A stretch of 64,000 nt of DNA from Armatimonadetes bacterium UBA1398 (GCA_002305165.1 DBQI01000065.1:221329-285328); one strand, 5' to 3'. Shown: positions 41,774 through 50,454, numbered from the stretch's first letter. Program-made: numbers and translations. Notes: a model not told the origin generated them from the letters alone.

Positions 41774-43792
41774 ATGCTTCTATCCCTCGCGGCGAGTGCT
41801 CTGCTGGCCCCTAGCGCGACCTTCGATGACGCGGTCGTGGTCTGGCACTTCGCGGACCTGAGTGACTCCTCGGGACGCGGGTCGTCCCTGCGGATGTCCG
41901 GAGCCGTAACGCCGGGCAACTCGCTCCCCGAACCCGATGCCGCAGCCTCGCGGGCACGCGGCGGCGACGGCAGCGCGGCGCGGCTCGATGGCGGGCGCCT
42001 GGACGCCGGTCAGGGCCAGGGCGGGTGTCTGGTCCTGGCTGGCGCGGAGATGTCTCTATGCGTACGGCTCCGCCTGGATGCCGGAGTCGAGGACACGCCC
42101 ATCCTCTCGATGCACGGCGGCCATGAGGCGCTGCTCTACAACCTCTTCGTCACCGACCTGGGCCGCGGGCCGGCCATCGGCTTCGAGTTGGGCACTGACT
42201 TCGACGCCCGGCCTCTGCAGCTCAGCGTGCCTTTGGACCTGGTGGGCTCGACGGCATGGCATGATGTCATCGTACGCTTCAGCGGAGCCAGGCTGGAGCT
42301 CTGGGTGGACGGGGTGCTCGTCGATGAGGAGTGGCCCCTAGGCGGCCTCCGGGCGGGCAGCGGCATCCCGTGCCTGATCGGCGCGGAGTCGACAGGGCGG
42401 GGTGTCAAGGCGGGTTTCAGCGGCTGGATCGATCACGCCGCCCTCTGGGACCGCCCCCTCACTGACGAGGAGATCCTGGCGCTCTCCGGTGGCCGCGAGG
42501 AGGTCGCTCGGCGAGAGGGGGAGATCCTCGGCCCTCACCGGGAGTCCATGCTCTACTGGCGCCCTCGCGGCCACAACGCGAGTGTGGGCGACTGCATGCC
42601 CTTCTCCCATGACGGGCGCTTCCACGTGTTCTACCTCTTCGATCGGCGGCACCACGGCTCCAAGTGGGGCCTGGGCGCTCACCAGTGGGCGCATGTCTCC
42701 TCCACCGACCTACGCCATTGGGAGCGGCATCCCATGGCCATCGCCATCGAGGAGCAGTGGGAGGCGTCCATTTGCACGGGGTCGGTGATCCACGATGGCG
42801 ATGCATACCACGCCTTCTATGCCACGCGAACGCCCGATGGCGCCCAGCACCTCGGACACGCGGTGTCCGAGGACGGGATCAGCTTCCGCAAGCTGGAGCC
42901 GAACCCGTTCCTCTCCGCTCCCGAGGGCTACGATCCCATGCACCTGCGCGACCCCCTCGTCTTCAGAGGTGAGGATGGCCTCTACCGCCTTCTCGTGACC
43001 GCTCGGCTGACCGATGGCCGCGACGGGTGCATTGGCCAACTGCTCTCGCCCGATCTCCTGGCATGGGATCTGGCCGACCCACTGCTAGTACCGGGCCGCG
43101 TCACCGACTGCCCCGATTGCTTCGAGTGGGGCGGGATGTGGTACCTCCTGGCGGAGTTCGTCTACTGGATGGCCCCCTCGCCGCAGGGCCCGTGGACCTC
43201 CCCTCAACCCGACCGACTCGACGTGCTCTATGTGCCTAAGACGGCGCCCTTCGGCCCTGATCGGCGCATCTACGTCTCCTGGCTGCCTGATGGTGGATGG
43301 GGAGGCGATATGGTCTTTCGCGAGTTGGTGCGTCTCCCCGATGGGCGACTGGGGACCCGCTTCGTGCCCGAGATGATGCCCTCGGAGGAAGCGCTGCGGC
43401 CGATCGACGGCCGCTTGCCGGAGGCCGAGCAGGGCGTCTACCTCACCGCACGCCTCGAACCCGCGCCCGATGGGGCGGTCACGGCCATTCGGTTCCTAGG
43501 GAACGTTCCAGGTGAGCCCGTACTCTCCCTACGCCTTGACTCCGGGTCGCGCTCTGTGGGGATCAGCGAGGGTGGCGAGGTCCTTGCCCAGATTGACTTG
43601 GTAGAGGGTCTCGACCGGGCCACCGACGTGACGGTCGTCCTCTGCCGCGACATCATCGACGTCTGCATCGGCGGGACGCGGACGCTCATTACTCGCCACC
43701 GACTCGGGCCACGATCGGCGATCGAGGTGGAAGCGGGCAACCGTGTTGCGGCCGTGGACTGGATGGCGGCTCCTCTGCCCGTCGATGGCTAG
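41774..43792 (+). CDS. Secreted GH32-like beta-propeller glycosidase with N-terminal LamG-like domain
   Basis: 672 residues with a short signal peptide (MLLSLAASALLAPSA). About residues 20-235 form a LamG/concanavalin-like sandwich (WHFADLSDSSGRGSSLRM, GFSGWIDHAALWDRPLTDEEI). A five-bladed propeller follows, with GH32/GH43-type motifs: VGDCMPFSHDGRFHVFYLFD, where the canonical WMNDPNG is replaced and Asp of GDCMPF is the likely nucleophile; HLRDPLVF (the RDP transition-state stabiliser); and CFEWGG (the EC acid/base region). A C-terminal sandwich ends the protein. It likely hydrolyses a fructoside-like or furanoside bond. Its stop overlaps that of the convergent thiL in a shared CTAG. Confidence 0.85.
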   Translation: MLLSLAASALLAPSATFDDAVVVWHFADLSDSSGRGSSLRMSGAVTPGNSLPEPDAAASRARGGDGSAARLDGGRLDAGQGQGGCLVLAGAEMSLCVRLRLDAGVEDTPILSMHGGHEALLYNLFVTDLGRGPAIGFELGTDFDARPLQLSVPLDLVGSTAWHDVIVRFSGARLELWVDGVLVDEEWPLGGLRAGSGIPCLIGAESTGRGVKAGFSGWIDHAALWDRPLTDEEILALSGGREEVARREGEILGPHRESMLYWRPRGHNASVGDCMPFSHDGRFHVFYLFDRRHHGSKWGLGAHQWAHVSSTDLRHWERHPMAIAIEEQWEASICTGSVIHDGDAYHAFYATRTPDGAQHLGHAVSEDGISFRKLEPNPFLSAPEGYDPMHLRDPLVFRGEDGLYRLLVTARLTDGRDGCIGQLLSPDLLAWDLADPLLVPGRVTDCPDCFEWGGMWYLLAEFVYWMAPSPQGPWTSPQPDRLDVLYVPKTAPFGPDRRIYVSWLPDGGWGGDMVFRELVRLPDGRLGTRFVPEMMPSEEALRPIDGRLPEAEQGVYLTARLEPAPDGAVTAIRFLGNVPGEPVLSLRLDSGSRSVGISEGGEVLAQIDLVEGLDRATDVTVVLCRDIIDVCIGGTRTLITRHRLGPRSAIEVEAGNRVAAVDWMAAPLPVDG

Positions 43793-44769
43793 CTTGCCGA
43801 CCCGAAATGGCTCCACCCGCCGGCCTCGCTGAGGGGCCTGTGCTCGCCATTGGCGCCGACGAACTCCATCTGCGAGGGGGCTGCTGTCAGCTCTCCGATG
43901 ACGCTGAGGGGCACCTCTGGGAGGGGGGAGCCCTTGGGTAAGGTGACGAGCAGCTCGTAGTCCTCGCCGCCTATCAGCGCCTCCCTCTGTGCCGCCTCGC
44001 GGCTTCCGCAGACTGTAACGAGGGCGTCGCTGACAGGCAGGTCAGCCTCCCGCACCAGGACTCCCACCCCACTCGCCCGTGCCAGTCGTGGGAGATCCGT
44101 CGCCAGACCGTCGGACAGGTCCATCATCGCGGAAGCGGAGCCGCGGAGGGCTTGCCCCCACTCGAGGCGCGGCATCGGCCACAGACCGCGCCGCAAGAGC
44201 GCGACTCTCGACTCCGAGCCATCGTGCACCCCGCGGAGGCACGCCCGCGACGCCCCGAGGTCGCCCGTTACTGCGATGAGGTCTCCCGGTCGGCCGCCGG
44301 ATCGGAGCACTGGCTCGCCATCGACCTCTCCCAGTACCGCCAGGGTGAGTGCGGCAGGGCCGTTGATGCGCACCACATCGCCGCCGCAGATCGGCAGGCC
44401 ATGCCGGTCTCCGACCTTCCTGAGTCCCTCGTAGGCCTGCTCCACCCAAGTCACCGGCCATTCGGCCGGCAGGGCGGTGCTGATCACTGCGGCAAGGGGA
44501 CGACCGCCCATCGCCGCGAGGTCCGAGAGGTTGCTTGCTCCGAGCCGCCAGCCGACGGCAACGAGGTCGGTCAGCGGGTTCGTCGGGTCGGTGGTGAAGT
44601 GGGTGCCCTCGACCATGGTGTCGGTAGCGAACAACAGGGTCCGGTCACCGAGGCGAAGGACCGCGCAGTCGTCGCCGACCCCGACCTCCACCGGCGGCTG
44701 AACCGCACCCAGTCCCCGCGCCAGACGCTCGATGAGCGCCTCCTCGCCCATAGCTCCCACGGATCCCAT
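43789..44769 (-). CDS. thiL: Thiamine-monophosphate kinase
   Basis: ThiL phosphorylates thiamine monophosphate to the active pyrophosphate cofactor. It has 326 residues; the ATG at 44769 abuts the stop of the upstream gene (TAG-ATG), with an alternative ATG at 44751. The PurM/AIR-synthase-like fold shows GVGDDCAVL, LFATDTMVEGTHF, GWRLGASNLSDLAAMGGRP, GGDVVRINGP, TGDLGASRACL, MMDLSDGLATDLPRLA and GGEDYELL. These are all diagnostic Mg-ATP and substrate loops. No other thiamine genes are visible nearby. Confidence 0.95.
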   Translation of the reverse strand: MGSVGAMGEEALIERLARGLGAVQPPVEVGVGDDCAVLRLGDRTLLFATDTMVEGTHFTTDPTNPLTDLVAVGWRLGASNLSDLAAMGGRPLAAVISTALPAEWPVTWVEQAYEGLRKVGDRHGLPICGGDVVRINGPAALTLAVLGEVDGEPVLRSGGRPGDLIAVTGDLGASRACLRGVHDGSESRVALLRRGLWPMPRLEWGQALRGSASAMMDLSDGLATDLPRLARASGVGVLVREADLPVSDALVTVCGSREAAQREALIGGEDYELLVTLPKGSPLPEVPLSVIGELTAAPSQMEFVGANGEHRPLSEAGGWSHFGSAS

Positions 44770-45543
44770 CTATAGCGCCGCCCAGGCTTCGCGCAGAGTT
44801 GCGAGAGCCATGTCCTGCTGAGCCTCGAAGTCGTCCCAGCTGCACTCCACGGAGACGCGTCCCCGGTAGCCGCCCTCGGCGAGAGCGCCGAGGAAGCTGC
44901 TGAAGTCCATCTCGCCCCGTCCCGGAGGAACTCGTCCGCTGTCGGCCACATGCACGTGCGCCAGCGATGACGCCACGGCGGCGACCGAGGCCGAGGGTTC
45001 GCCCTCCTCTGCCATGTGGAAGAGGTCAGCTAGGGGCCGGACCGATGGGTGCTCCACCCTACCGCAGAGGGCAACGGCGTCGGCGACGCGGTTGATGATG
45101 TTCGACTCAGTCCTGCGCAGCGGCTCAACGGCGATCATCATTCCCACTTCGTGGGCTACGGCTGCCGCGGCGCGGAGGAAGTCCGCGAGCTGCTCCAGCC
45201 CTCGCCCCTCCGGCCAGCCGTCAGGTAGGTTGCGCGCTCCCCCGCTGCCGAGAACGACAACCTTCAGGCCTGCCTCCGCCATGCGCCGGAAGGCCACTTC
45301 CACGTACGCCAGGAGAGCGTCTGGGTTGACCTCCGGTCCGGTCAGCCGCAGGTTCCCGGGGATGAAACAGTTCGCCGCCTCCACAGGGATGGGCAGACGG
45401 GCGATCCGGGACCGTACCTCCGCATACGCCGAGTCCGGCTCCGACGGCATGAATGTGCCGACGCTGACCTCTATGAAGTCCCAACCCGCGCGGGCGGCCG
45501 CCTCCGCCATATCGAGTCCCGCGCAGACCCCGAAACGCATCAT
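44770..45543 (-). CDS. Sugar phosphate isomerase/epimerase (AP-endonuclease-2-like TIM barrel)
   Basis: A 257-residue cytoplasmic TIM barrel; the ATG at 45543 follows GGGAGGAG. The xylose-isomerase-like/IolE/hydroxypyruvate-isomerase fold is seen in GWDFIEVSVG, VEAANCFIPG, LKVVVLGSGGARNLP, GMMIAVEPLRRTESNIINRV (metal Glu), LADLFHMAEEGE (metal Asp/His), HVHVADSGR and VSVECSWDDF (Glu). Such enzymes isomerise or epimerise ketoses or keto-sugars. It is directly fused in transcription to thiL with no intergenic base. The substrate is unknown; glycan catabolism is plausible given the neighbours. Confidence 0.85.
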   Translation of the reverse strand: MMRFGVCAGLDMAEAAARAGWDFIEVSVGTFMPSEPDSAYAEVRSRIARLPIPVEAANCFIPGNLRLTGPEVNPDALLAYVEVAFRRMAEAGLKVVVLGSGGARNLPDGWPEGRGLEQLADFLRAAAAVAHEVGMMIAVEPLRRTESNIINRVADAVALCGRVEHPSVRPLADLFHMAEEGEPSASVAAVASSLAHVHVADSGRVPPGRGEMDFSSFLGALAEGGYRGRVSVECSWDDFEAQQDMALATLREAWAAL

Positions 45544-45657
45544 CCGCTCCGCTCCTCCCGGCGCCGGCCCGCACCTTCGGCCCGATGCTACGTGGCACTT
45601 CGTCGGCAGGCCGCGTGGGACCTAGCCGGGACGCCGGCGATGGCAGAGACCAAGCAG

Positions 45658-45690
45658 AGCGGGCAACGCCCGGAGTGGCCGTTGCCCGCT
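45658..45690 (-). terminator. Hairpin terminator downstream of the pseudopilin gene
   Basis: An 11-bp perfect stem (AGCGGGCAACG / CGTTGCCCGCT, 11-nt loop) lies 27 nt past the pseudopilin stop and 114 nt before the isomerase start. Confidence 0.65.
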
Positions 45691-45716
45691 GTTCGTTTCC
45701 TGATGTGTGTGCGTGG

Positions 45717-46448
45717 CTACCGGATGTCGACGGGATCGTTCTGCAGCGCCCAGTTGTGGACGTGGAAGAACCAGTTGAGGTCATAGTGGGGAACGCCGAT
45801 GGAGCTGACGCGAGGAACGGTGATCACCTTAGCGTGGCCATCCATGAAGGCCGCGTTCGACTGCTTCGAGGCCTCGGTACCTCCGGCGTTCCAGCAGTAG
45901 GGGCTTTGGCCTCCCCAGTGCCAGGCCTCCTCGATGAGGCAGGCAATCTGAGCCGGCCGTTGCACGGCGGTCTCCTTCACCGAGGACCCGACGGACACGC
46001 AGTAGGCATCCAGAGCATGGCGCCAAAAGTAGGAGCCGCGCATGTTCCATGGAACCCAGCGCTCGGCCTCGGAGTCGGAGGGGCACTTGAAGATCTGGGT
46101 GTTCTTGACGTAAGGGCTAACAACAGACGGCCAGCCCCAGAGCTGGTTCTGGCTGCCGTCATACCACATGCGGACCCCGTATTCGGTGATGTGCCAAGCG
46201 CCGAGATAGCCCGCGGGCTGGCCGGCATAGGAGGGCATGACGCGGGAGTCGGGGTACCGGCCGTCGTAATCCTGCACATAGGAGAGCAGGCCCGTGCCAA
46301 GCTGCCGCAGGTTGCTGAGGCAGGAGGTCTGGCGGGCCTTCTCGCGAGCCTTGGCGAACACGGGGAAGAGGATCGCGGCCAGAATGGCAATGATAGCGAT
46401 CACGACTAGCAGCTCGATCAGCGTGAAGCCTCTAGTTCTGCGCATCAT
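45717..46448 (-). CDS. Type II pseudopilin-like protein with prepilin N-terminus and H-X9-DG C-terminal motif (DUF1559)
   Basis: 243 residues from tandem ATGs at 46448/46445, ten nt after AAGGAG. The N-terminus is a textbook type III signal (RRTRGFTLIELLVVIAIIAILAAILFPVFAKAREKARQTSC): cleavage after Gly, methylation of Phe, Glu at +5. The remainder is a DUF1559-like globular head ending with AAFMDGHAKVITV. These proteins are multiplied in Planctomycetes, Verrucomicrobia and Armatimonadota genomes; most are of unknown role, possibly forming secreted fibres or surface assemblies. The preceding small lipoprotein gene is probably co-transcribed. Confidence 0.92.
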   Translation of the reverse strand: MMRRTRGFTLIELLVVIAIIAILAAILFPVFAKAREKARQTSCLSNLRQLGTGLLSYVQDYDGRYPDSRVMPSYAGQPAGYLGAWHITEYGVRMWYDGSQNQLWGWPSVVSPYVKNTQIFKCPSDSEAERWVPWNMRGSYFWRHALDAYCVSVGSSVKETAVQRPAQIACLIEEAWHWGGQSPYCWNAGGTEASKQSNAAFMDGHAKVITVPRVSSIGVPHYDLNWFFHVHNWALQNDPVDIR

Positions 46449-46521
46449 GTGTCACATGCTCCTTATCGGTAGACACTACCTTTCCGTCAAACGCCTGTGC
46501 AGAGCAGCGCGACACAGAGTC

Positions 46522-46698
46522 CTACTCGCCCTCCGCCGGGGCGGCCCCCGGCTCGGGCAGCTTGCCTGTCTCGACGCTCCCTGCCGCGATAGGCGGGGCG
46601 TTCTTCGGGTTGCGTTTGCCCGAACAGCCAGCCAACACGCTTAGGGATAGACTCGCTATAACGCTCGCGAGCAGCAGCGCGATCAGAGTCTTGCGCAA
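46522..46698 (-). CDS. Small lipoprotein preceding the pseudopilin
   Basis: 58 residues from TTG at 46698 (MRKTLIALLLASVIASLSLSVLAGC), nine nt after AGGAG. The in-frame ATG at 46707 touches that ribosome site and is less likely. A lipobox (LAGC) is followed by a short Pro/Gly/Glu-rich tail (GKLPEPGAAPAEGE) with no domain. Tiny lipoproteins next to DUF1559 pseudopilins are a recurring arrangement, so a pilus-assembly or anchoring role is possible but unproven. Confidence 0.75.
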   Translation of the reverse strand: MRKTLIALLLASVIASLSLSVLAGCSGKRNPKNAPPIAAGSVETGKLPEPGAAPAEGE

Positions 46699-46754
46699 CA
46701 GTGTCATCTCCTCTCATCTGGATTCACGACCTACGTGGCGCTAATACCGCGACC

Positions 46755-46783
46755 CCGCACCGGGCAGCGCCCTCCCGGTGCGG
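46755..46783. terminator. GC-rich hairpin in the divergent intergenic region
   Basis: A perfect 10-bp stem (CCGCACCGGG / CCCGGTGCGG, 9-nt loop), followed on the plus strand by GGTTTT at about 46794-46799. It sits between the divergent lipoprotein and cysS genes, so it could be an attenuator or the terminator of an unseen transcript. The rest of 46708-46932 shows only a TATAAT at 46891-46896 that may be the cysS -10 box. Confidence 0.45.
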
Positions 46784-46932
46784 TCTCCTGATGGGTTTTG
46801 CGCCGTCGGCGGCCTCATCTCCTTTGTAGGTAGGGCCTCTTTTTGTCCGTTGCTGTCATTGCCGCAGCGGCCCAGACGGGGTCCTTGCGCTATAATCACA
46901 CTGGTGGACGCACACGAGAGGGGAATGCTGCA

Positions 46933-48330
46933 GTGCCCGTCGTTCGACTATACAACACGATGACCCGCGCGATAGACCCTATCGAGCCCGTTGAGCCGGG
47001 TCATGTGCGGATCTACTGCTGTGGACCGACCGTGTACGATCATGCCCACATCGGCAATCTTCGGAAGTACGTCTGCGACGACGTCCTAGTGCGCACGCTC
47101 CGCCATGCCGGCTATCGAGTGACCCATGTGATGAATGTCACCGATGTCGATGACAAGATCATCAAGGCGGCGTCAGGCGGGCTCGAGGCCATTCGGGCCT
47201 ATACCGCACCCTACACCGACGCCTTCTTCCAGGACTTGGCCACCCTGCGGATCCAGAGCCCCGACATCGTCTGCCCGGCCACAGAGCATATCGAGCAGAT
47301 GGTCGAGATGGTCCAGAGGCTCGTGGAGCGGGGACATGCGTACGAGAGCGATGGGAGCTATTACTTCCGCATCGCTAGTTTCCCCGAGTACGGCCGTCTA
47401 GCTCGCCTCGACAGCGCCGGCATGAGAGCCGGCGCTCGAGTGGAGGTCGACGAGTATAGCAAGGATGACGTGCGGGATTTCGCCCTATGGAAGGCCCACA
47501 GAGAGGGCGAGGTGGCCTGGGATACGCCTCTTGGGCACGGGCGGCCCGGCTGGCACATTGAGTGTTCGGCTATGGCGATGCACTATCTCGGTGAGAGCTT
47601 CGACATCCACACGGGCGGCGTGGACAACATCTTCCCACACCACGAGAACGAGATCGCGCAGGCCGAGGGGGCAACAGGGAAGCCCTTTGTGAAGTACTGG
47701 GTACACCATGAGCATCTTCTGATGGATTCGCAGAAGATGGCAAAGAGCCTAGGTAACACATTCAAGCTGCGTGACCTCCTGACACAGGGCATCGACCCCG
47801 TCGCGCTCCGGTACTTGCTCGCATCCGCCCACAACCGAACACAACTCAACTTCACATCGGAGGCCGTTGAGCAGGCAACGCACACGGTGAAGGGTCTGCA
47901 CGACTTCATGCGCCGTCTGAGCGAGGCTCGGGTGGACGAGGGGGAGCCTCGTGAGCTGGCCCAGCAAGCAGAGGAGGCTCGCAAAGGCTTCTTCGACGCC
48001 ATGTACAACGACCTGCAGACTCCCCAGGCTCTCGCCGCGCTGTTCGATCTGGTGAAGAACGCGAACATAGCCTTGCAGCACAAGACGTGCGTTACGGGTG
48101 ATCTCGATGTCGTGCGTGACGTCATGCGTGACTTCGACGAGATCCTGGACGTGCTCGATCCGGGCGAAGAGCCGGTGCTGGACGAGGACATCGAGCGGAT
48201 GATCCAGGAGCGGACCGAGGCACGGGCACGGCGCGACTGGGCCAAAGCGGATGAGATACGCCAGGCGCTGGAGGGTGGAGGTGTCCTACTGGAGGACACC
48301 GCTGATGGCACCCGATGGAAGCGGGCTTGA
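46933..48330 (+). CDS. cysS: Cysteinyl-tRNA synthetase
   Basis: CysS charges tRNA-Cys. GTG at 46933 (MPVVRLYNTMTRAIDPIEP), nine nt after AGGGG, gives 465 residues, the normal size. The frame continues upstream to 46843 without family similarity. Class I motifs are CCGPTVYDHAHIGN (zinc Cys and HIGH box), NVTDVDDKII, GWHIECSAM and FPHHENEIAQ (zinc ligands), and QKMAKSLGN, a KMAKS variant of KMSKS. The C-terminal anticodon-binding helical domain ends in RRDWAKADEIRQAL and GGVLLEDTADGTRWK. A TATAAT lies about 37 nt upstream of the start. Confidence 0.96.
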   Translation: MPVVRLYNTMTRAIDPIEPVEPGHVRIYCCGPTVYDHAHIGNLRKYVCDDVLVRTLRHAGYRVTHVMNVTDVDDKIIKAASGGLEAIRAYTAPYTDAFFQDLATLRIQSPDIVCPATEHIEQMVEMVQRLVERGHAYESDGSYYFRIASFPEYGRLARLDSAGMRAGARVEVDEYSKDDVRDFALWKAHREGEVAWDTPLGHGRPGWHIECSAMAMHYLGESFDIHTGGVDNIFPHHENEIAQAEGATGKPFVKYWVHHEHLLMDSQKMAKSLGNTFKLRDLLTQGIDPVALRYLLASAHNRTQLNFTSEAVEQATHTVKGLHDFMRRLSEARVDEGEPRELAQQAEEARKGFFDAMYNDLQTPQALAALFDLVKNANIALQHKTCVTGDLDVVRDVMRDFDEILDVLDPGEEPVLDEDIERMIQERTEARARRDWAKADEIRQALEGGGVLLEDTADGTRWKRA

Positions 48331-48355
48331 CGAGCTGACTTTGCGGGGGTGCACC

Positions 48356-49396
48356 GTGGCGATGCGGACTCGAGGACGAGGACTCACTGGAACGTACTTC
48401 CTGGCGTTGCTGCCTATGGTGGTGTCCTGCGCCGGAGTGGCTCGGGCGCAGGGCGAGATTCCGCCGCCCTTGCCAGGGTCTACCCTGCAGCTGCGCGCTG
48501 TGCTGAACCAAGACACAAAGCCTCTTGCCCTCCTGGCGGTGAAGGACGAGGAGACTCGCGTCCAGCTGCTTCAGGTCCTGGACGTTTTGCTGCACCAGAC
48601 TAACGAGGTCACCTTCTGGCGGTACGGCCCAAGCGGCGATGCCGTGCTCGATATGGACGCAGGGGTCACCTTCTACGCGGCGTGGGCCCAGGCCCGAGGG
48701 TTCCGCGCAGTAGGTCGGTACGTCTCGCACCGTTCGGATGACTCGGCCGATGCGCCCAGGATCACGGGTATCGCGGAGATGCACCTCGCCACCGGCGACG
48801 GCGGGGGCCTGCTGGCGGTGTACTCCGAGGCGGACGCGGTGAGCTTGGTCTGGGCCGAGGGAAAGGTCTCGCTGGGCCCGCTGCTCGCCCCGCTCCTCGG
48901 ACTGCCGCCCCTGACGAGCGCGGCGGTGGAGGGCGTGGAGCCGGTGGAGCCCGATCTACCGCTCTTGCCCCAAGGACTGCCGATGGACCTTCTCATCGCC
49001 CGGCTCGACCTGACGTCGCATGAGTTGCTGCCCCTTGCGGCAGAGGTGGCGGCGATGGCCGAGGCCGGGAACGCGGAGGTTCCTGCCGATGCGCTGGTGC
49101 TCATGCGCATGGGCCCCGATGTGCTCGCGGATGTACAGGGCCTGACCGCGATCGCCTTCCGCACCCCTCGGTCGACCCAGACCGAACGAGTGGTCGGAGC
49201 CGCTCTGGGCTACGCTGATGCCCGCGAGTGGACGGCGTTGTATGAGACTACCGTGGGCGGGGTTGAGGCTCAGCTCTTCGCCAAGCTCGGCGACGTGGGG
49301 GGCATCCTCATCGTTGGCAAGCGCGAGGGGATGACGGCCCTACTCATAACGAAAGGCGCCCCGAATCTGCTGGCGCTCCTCGCTGGCCTTTCCTAG
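48356..49396 (+). CDS. Secreted protein of unknown function (paralogue A)
   Basis: 346 residues from GTG at 48356 (MAMRTRGRGL); the ATG at 48362 is an equal alternative. A signal peptide follows (LTGTYFLALLPMVVSCAGVARAQ). The body holds two ~100-residue alpha/beta segments of similar build, each with an hxxWAxxxGFRxV-type helix (FYAAWAQARGFRAVG; LPLAAEVAAMAEAG) and a strand with 'GGLLAVYSEADAVSLVWAEG'. The pattern GP-LLAP-L.-.P-L matches the next gene, so the two are tandem paralogues. No catalytic motif was recognised. Confidence 0.7.
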   Translation: MAMRTRGRGLTGTYFLALLPMVVSCAGVARAQGEIPPPLPGSTLQLRAVLNQDTKPLALLAVKDEETRVQLLQVLDVLLHQTNEVTFWRYGPSGDAVLDMDAGVTFYAAWAQARGFRAVGRYVSHRSDDSADAPRITGIAEMHLATGDGGGLLAVYSEADAVSLVWAEGKVSLGPLLAPLLGLPPLTSAAVEGVEPVEPDLPLLPQGLPMDLLIARLDLTSHELLPLAAEVAAMAEAGNAEVPADALVLMRMGPDVLADVQGLTAIAFRTPRSTQTERVVGAALGYADAREWTALYETTVGGVEAQLFAKLGDVGGILIVGKREGMTALLITKGAPNLLALLAGLS

Positions 49397-49422
49397 GCCG
49401 CCCAGTAGGAGGTATGACTACG

Positions 49423-50451
49423 ATGGAACCCGTTCGGCTCCCTCGAGCTCACATGTCGATCCTAGCCCTTGCGCTTCTCGTTCTCGTCCTCGCCCCCCTC
49501 GCGGCGCTGGCCGGCGATGAGTCACATTGGCCGCCTCCGCCTCCGCAAGGAGAGCGGCGCTTGAGTGTCGATCTCAGCGGCCTGAAGTCGCGGCTGCTAA
49601 AGCTCATAGTGGACGACAAACGTGTCGAGAGAGCCGTGCAGTACGTGATTGATCTCCCTGGCACTCCCAAGCTGCGAACCTTCCGCATGAGGGGCGATGC
49701 TCGCCCCACGCCTGTTGACGTGAAGGCCTTCTACCTCTCCTGGGCGGCCGGGAACGGCTACAGGATGCTCGTTGAGGCCTGGAATGCGGACAAAACGGGC
49801 CTCACGGGAGTGCTCCACAAACCGGGCGAGGAGGGGGGCATCTTCGCCTACCAGGTAAGTGGCGTCGATGTCCTGTGGCTGTGGGATGAGGGGCACGCCC
49901 CCATCGGCCCGCTCCTGGCCGCATGGTTCGATTACCCGACGCTGAAGTCGGAGACCGAGGCGCCTCCAGGCAGCCCGCCGTGGCACGTTCGTAGTGACTT
50001 GCCGCCGATCTATGATGAGAGGCTGTCTCTGAGGGTGGAGATCGACCGTTGGGAGATCGATTCGATCGCTCATGACCTGGAGGCGTCGCGCGAGAAGCAC
50101 GACGAGCATGAGGGTCTCCGCGGCCTATTGGAGGCCGCGCCGGAGATGCTGGGGACGGTCCGGCATGCCTGGTTTCTCACCTACGACGTCGCCCCGGGGG
50201 GCGAGAGAGAGACACTGCTGGCCCCTTGGCTCCGGTGGGCCGAGGATAACGACCTCACCTCCGTGGCCGAGGGCGACATGGACGGCACCCTGTTCGAGTT
50301 CCTCATCCGCTCGGGTGAGGACGGCGGGGTTGTGCTGACCATGGAGGATGACCAGAAGGTGCACCTCCTCGTGCTCGACGGTGGCCCCCACATGGGGGCA
50401 GTCAGCGATATCCTGACGGCCGCGATCCGGGCTAGCCAGTCGGAGGAGTAG
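49423..50451 (+). CDS. Secreted protein of unknown function (paralogue B)
   Basis: 342 residues from the ATG at 49423, ten nt after GGAGG; the ATG at 49414 is almost on top of that site. The signal peptide is in MSILALALLVLVLAPLAALAG. The region around FYLSWAAGNGYRMLVEAW, GGIFAYQVSGVDVLWLWDEGHAPIGPLLAAWFDYPTL aligns with the preceding protein. A second similar segment occurs later (LAPWLRWAEDNDLTSVAEGDM, GGVVLTMEDDQKVHLLVLDGG). The pair is probably an internal and then a gene duplication of a ~150-residue unit. The HAD gene starts 3 nt after its stop. Confidence 0.7.
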   Translation: MEPVRLPRAHMSILALALLVLVLAPLAALAGDESHWPPPPPQGERRLSVDLSGLKSRLLKLIVDDKRVERAVQYVIDLPGTPKLRTFRMRGDARPTPVDVKAFYLSWAAGNGYRMLVEAWNADKTGLTGVLHKPGEEGGIFAYQVSGVDVLWLWDEGHAPIGPLLAAWFDYPTLKSETEAPPGSPPWHVRSDLPPIYDERLSLRVEIDRWEIDSIAHDLEASREKHDEHEGLRGLLEAAPEMLGTVRHAWFLTYDVAPGGERETLLAPWLRWAEDNDLTSVAEGDMDGTLFEFLIRSGEDGGVVLTMEDDQKVHLLVLDGGPHMGAVSDILTAAIRASQSEE

Positions 50452-50454
50452 ACG

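Noticed and set aside
46735..46800. Possible T-box or attenuator leader upstream of cysS
   Set aside because: An ACCGCG and a GC hairpin with TTTT are present, but the contiguous T-box sequence (AGGGTGGNACCGCG) and a specifier stem-loop are not seen, and the space overlaps a divergent lipoprotein gene.
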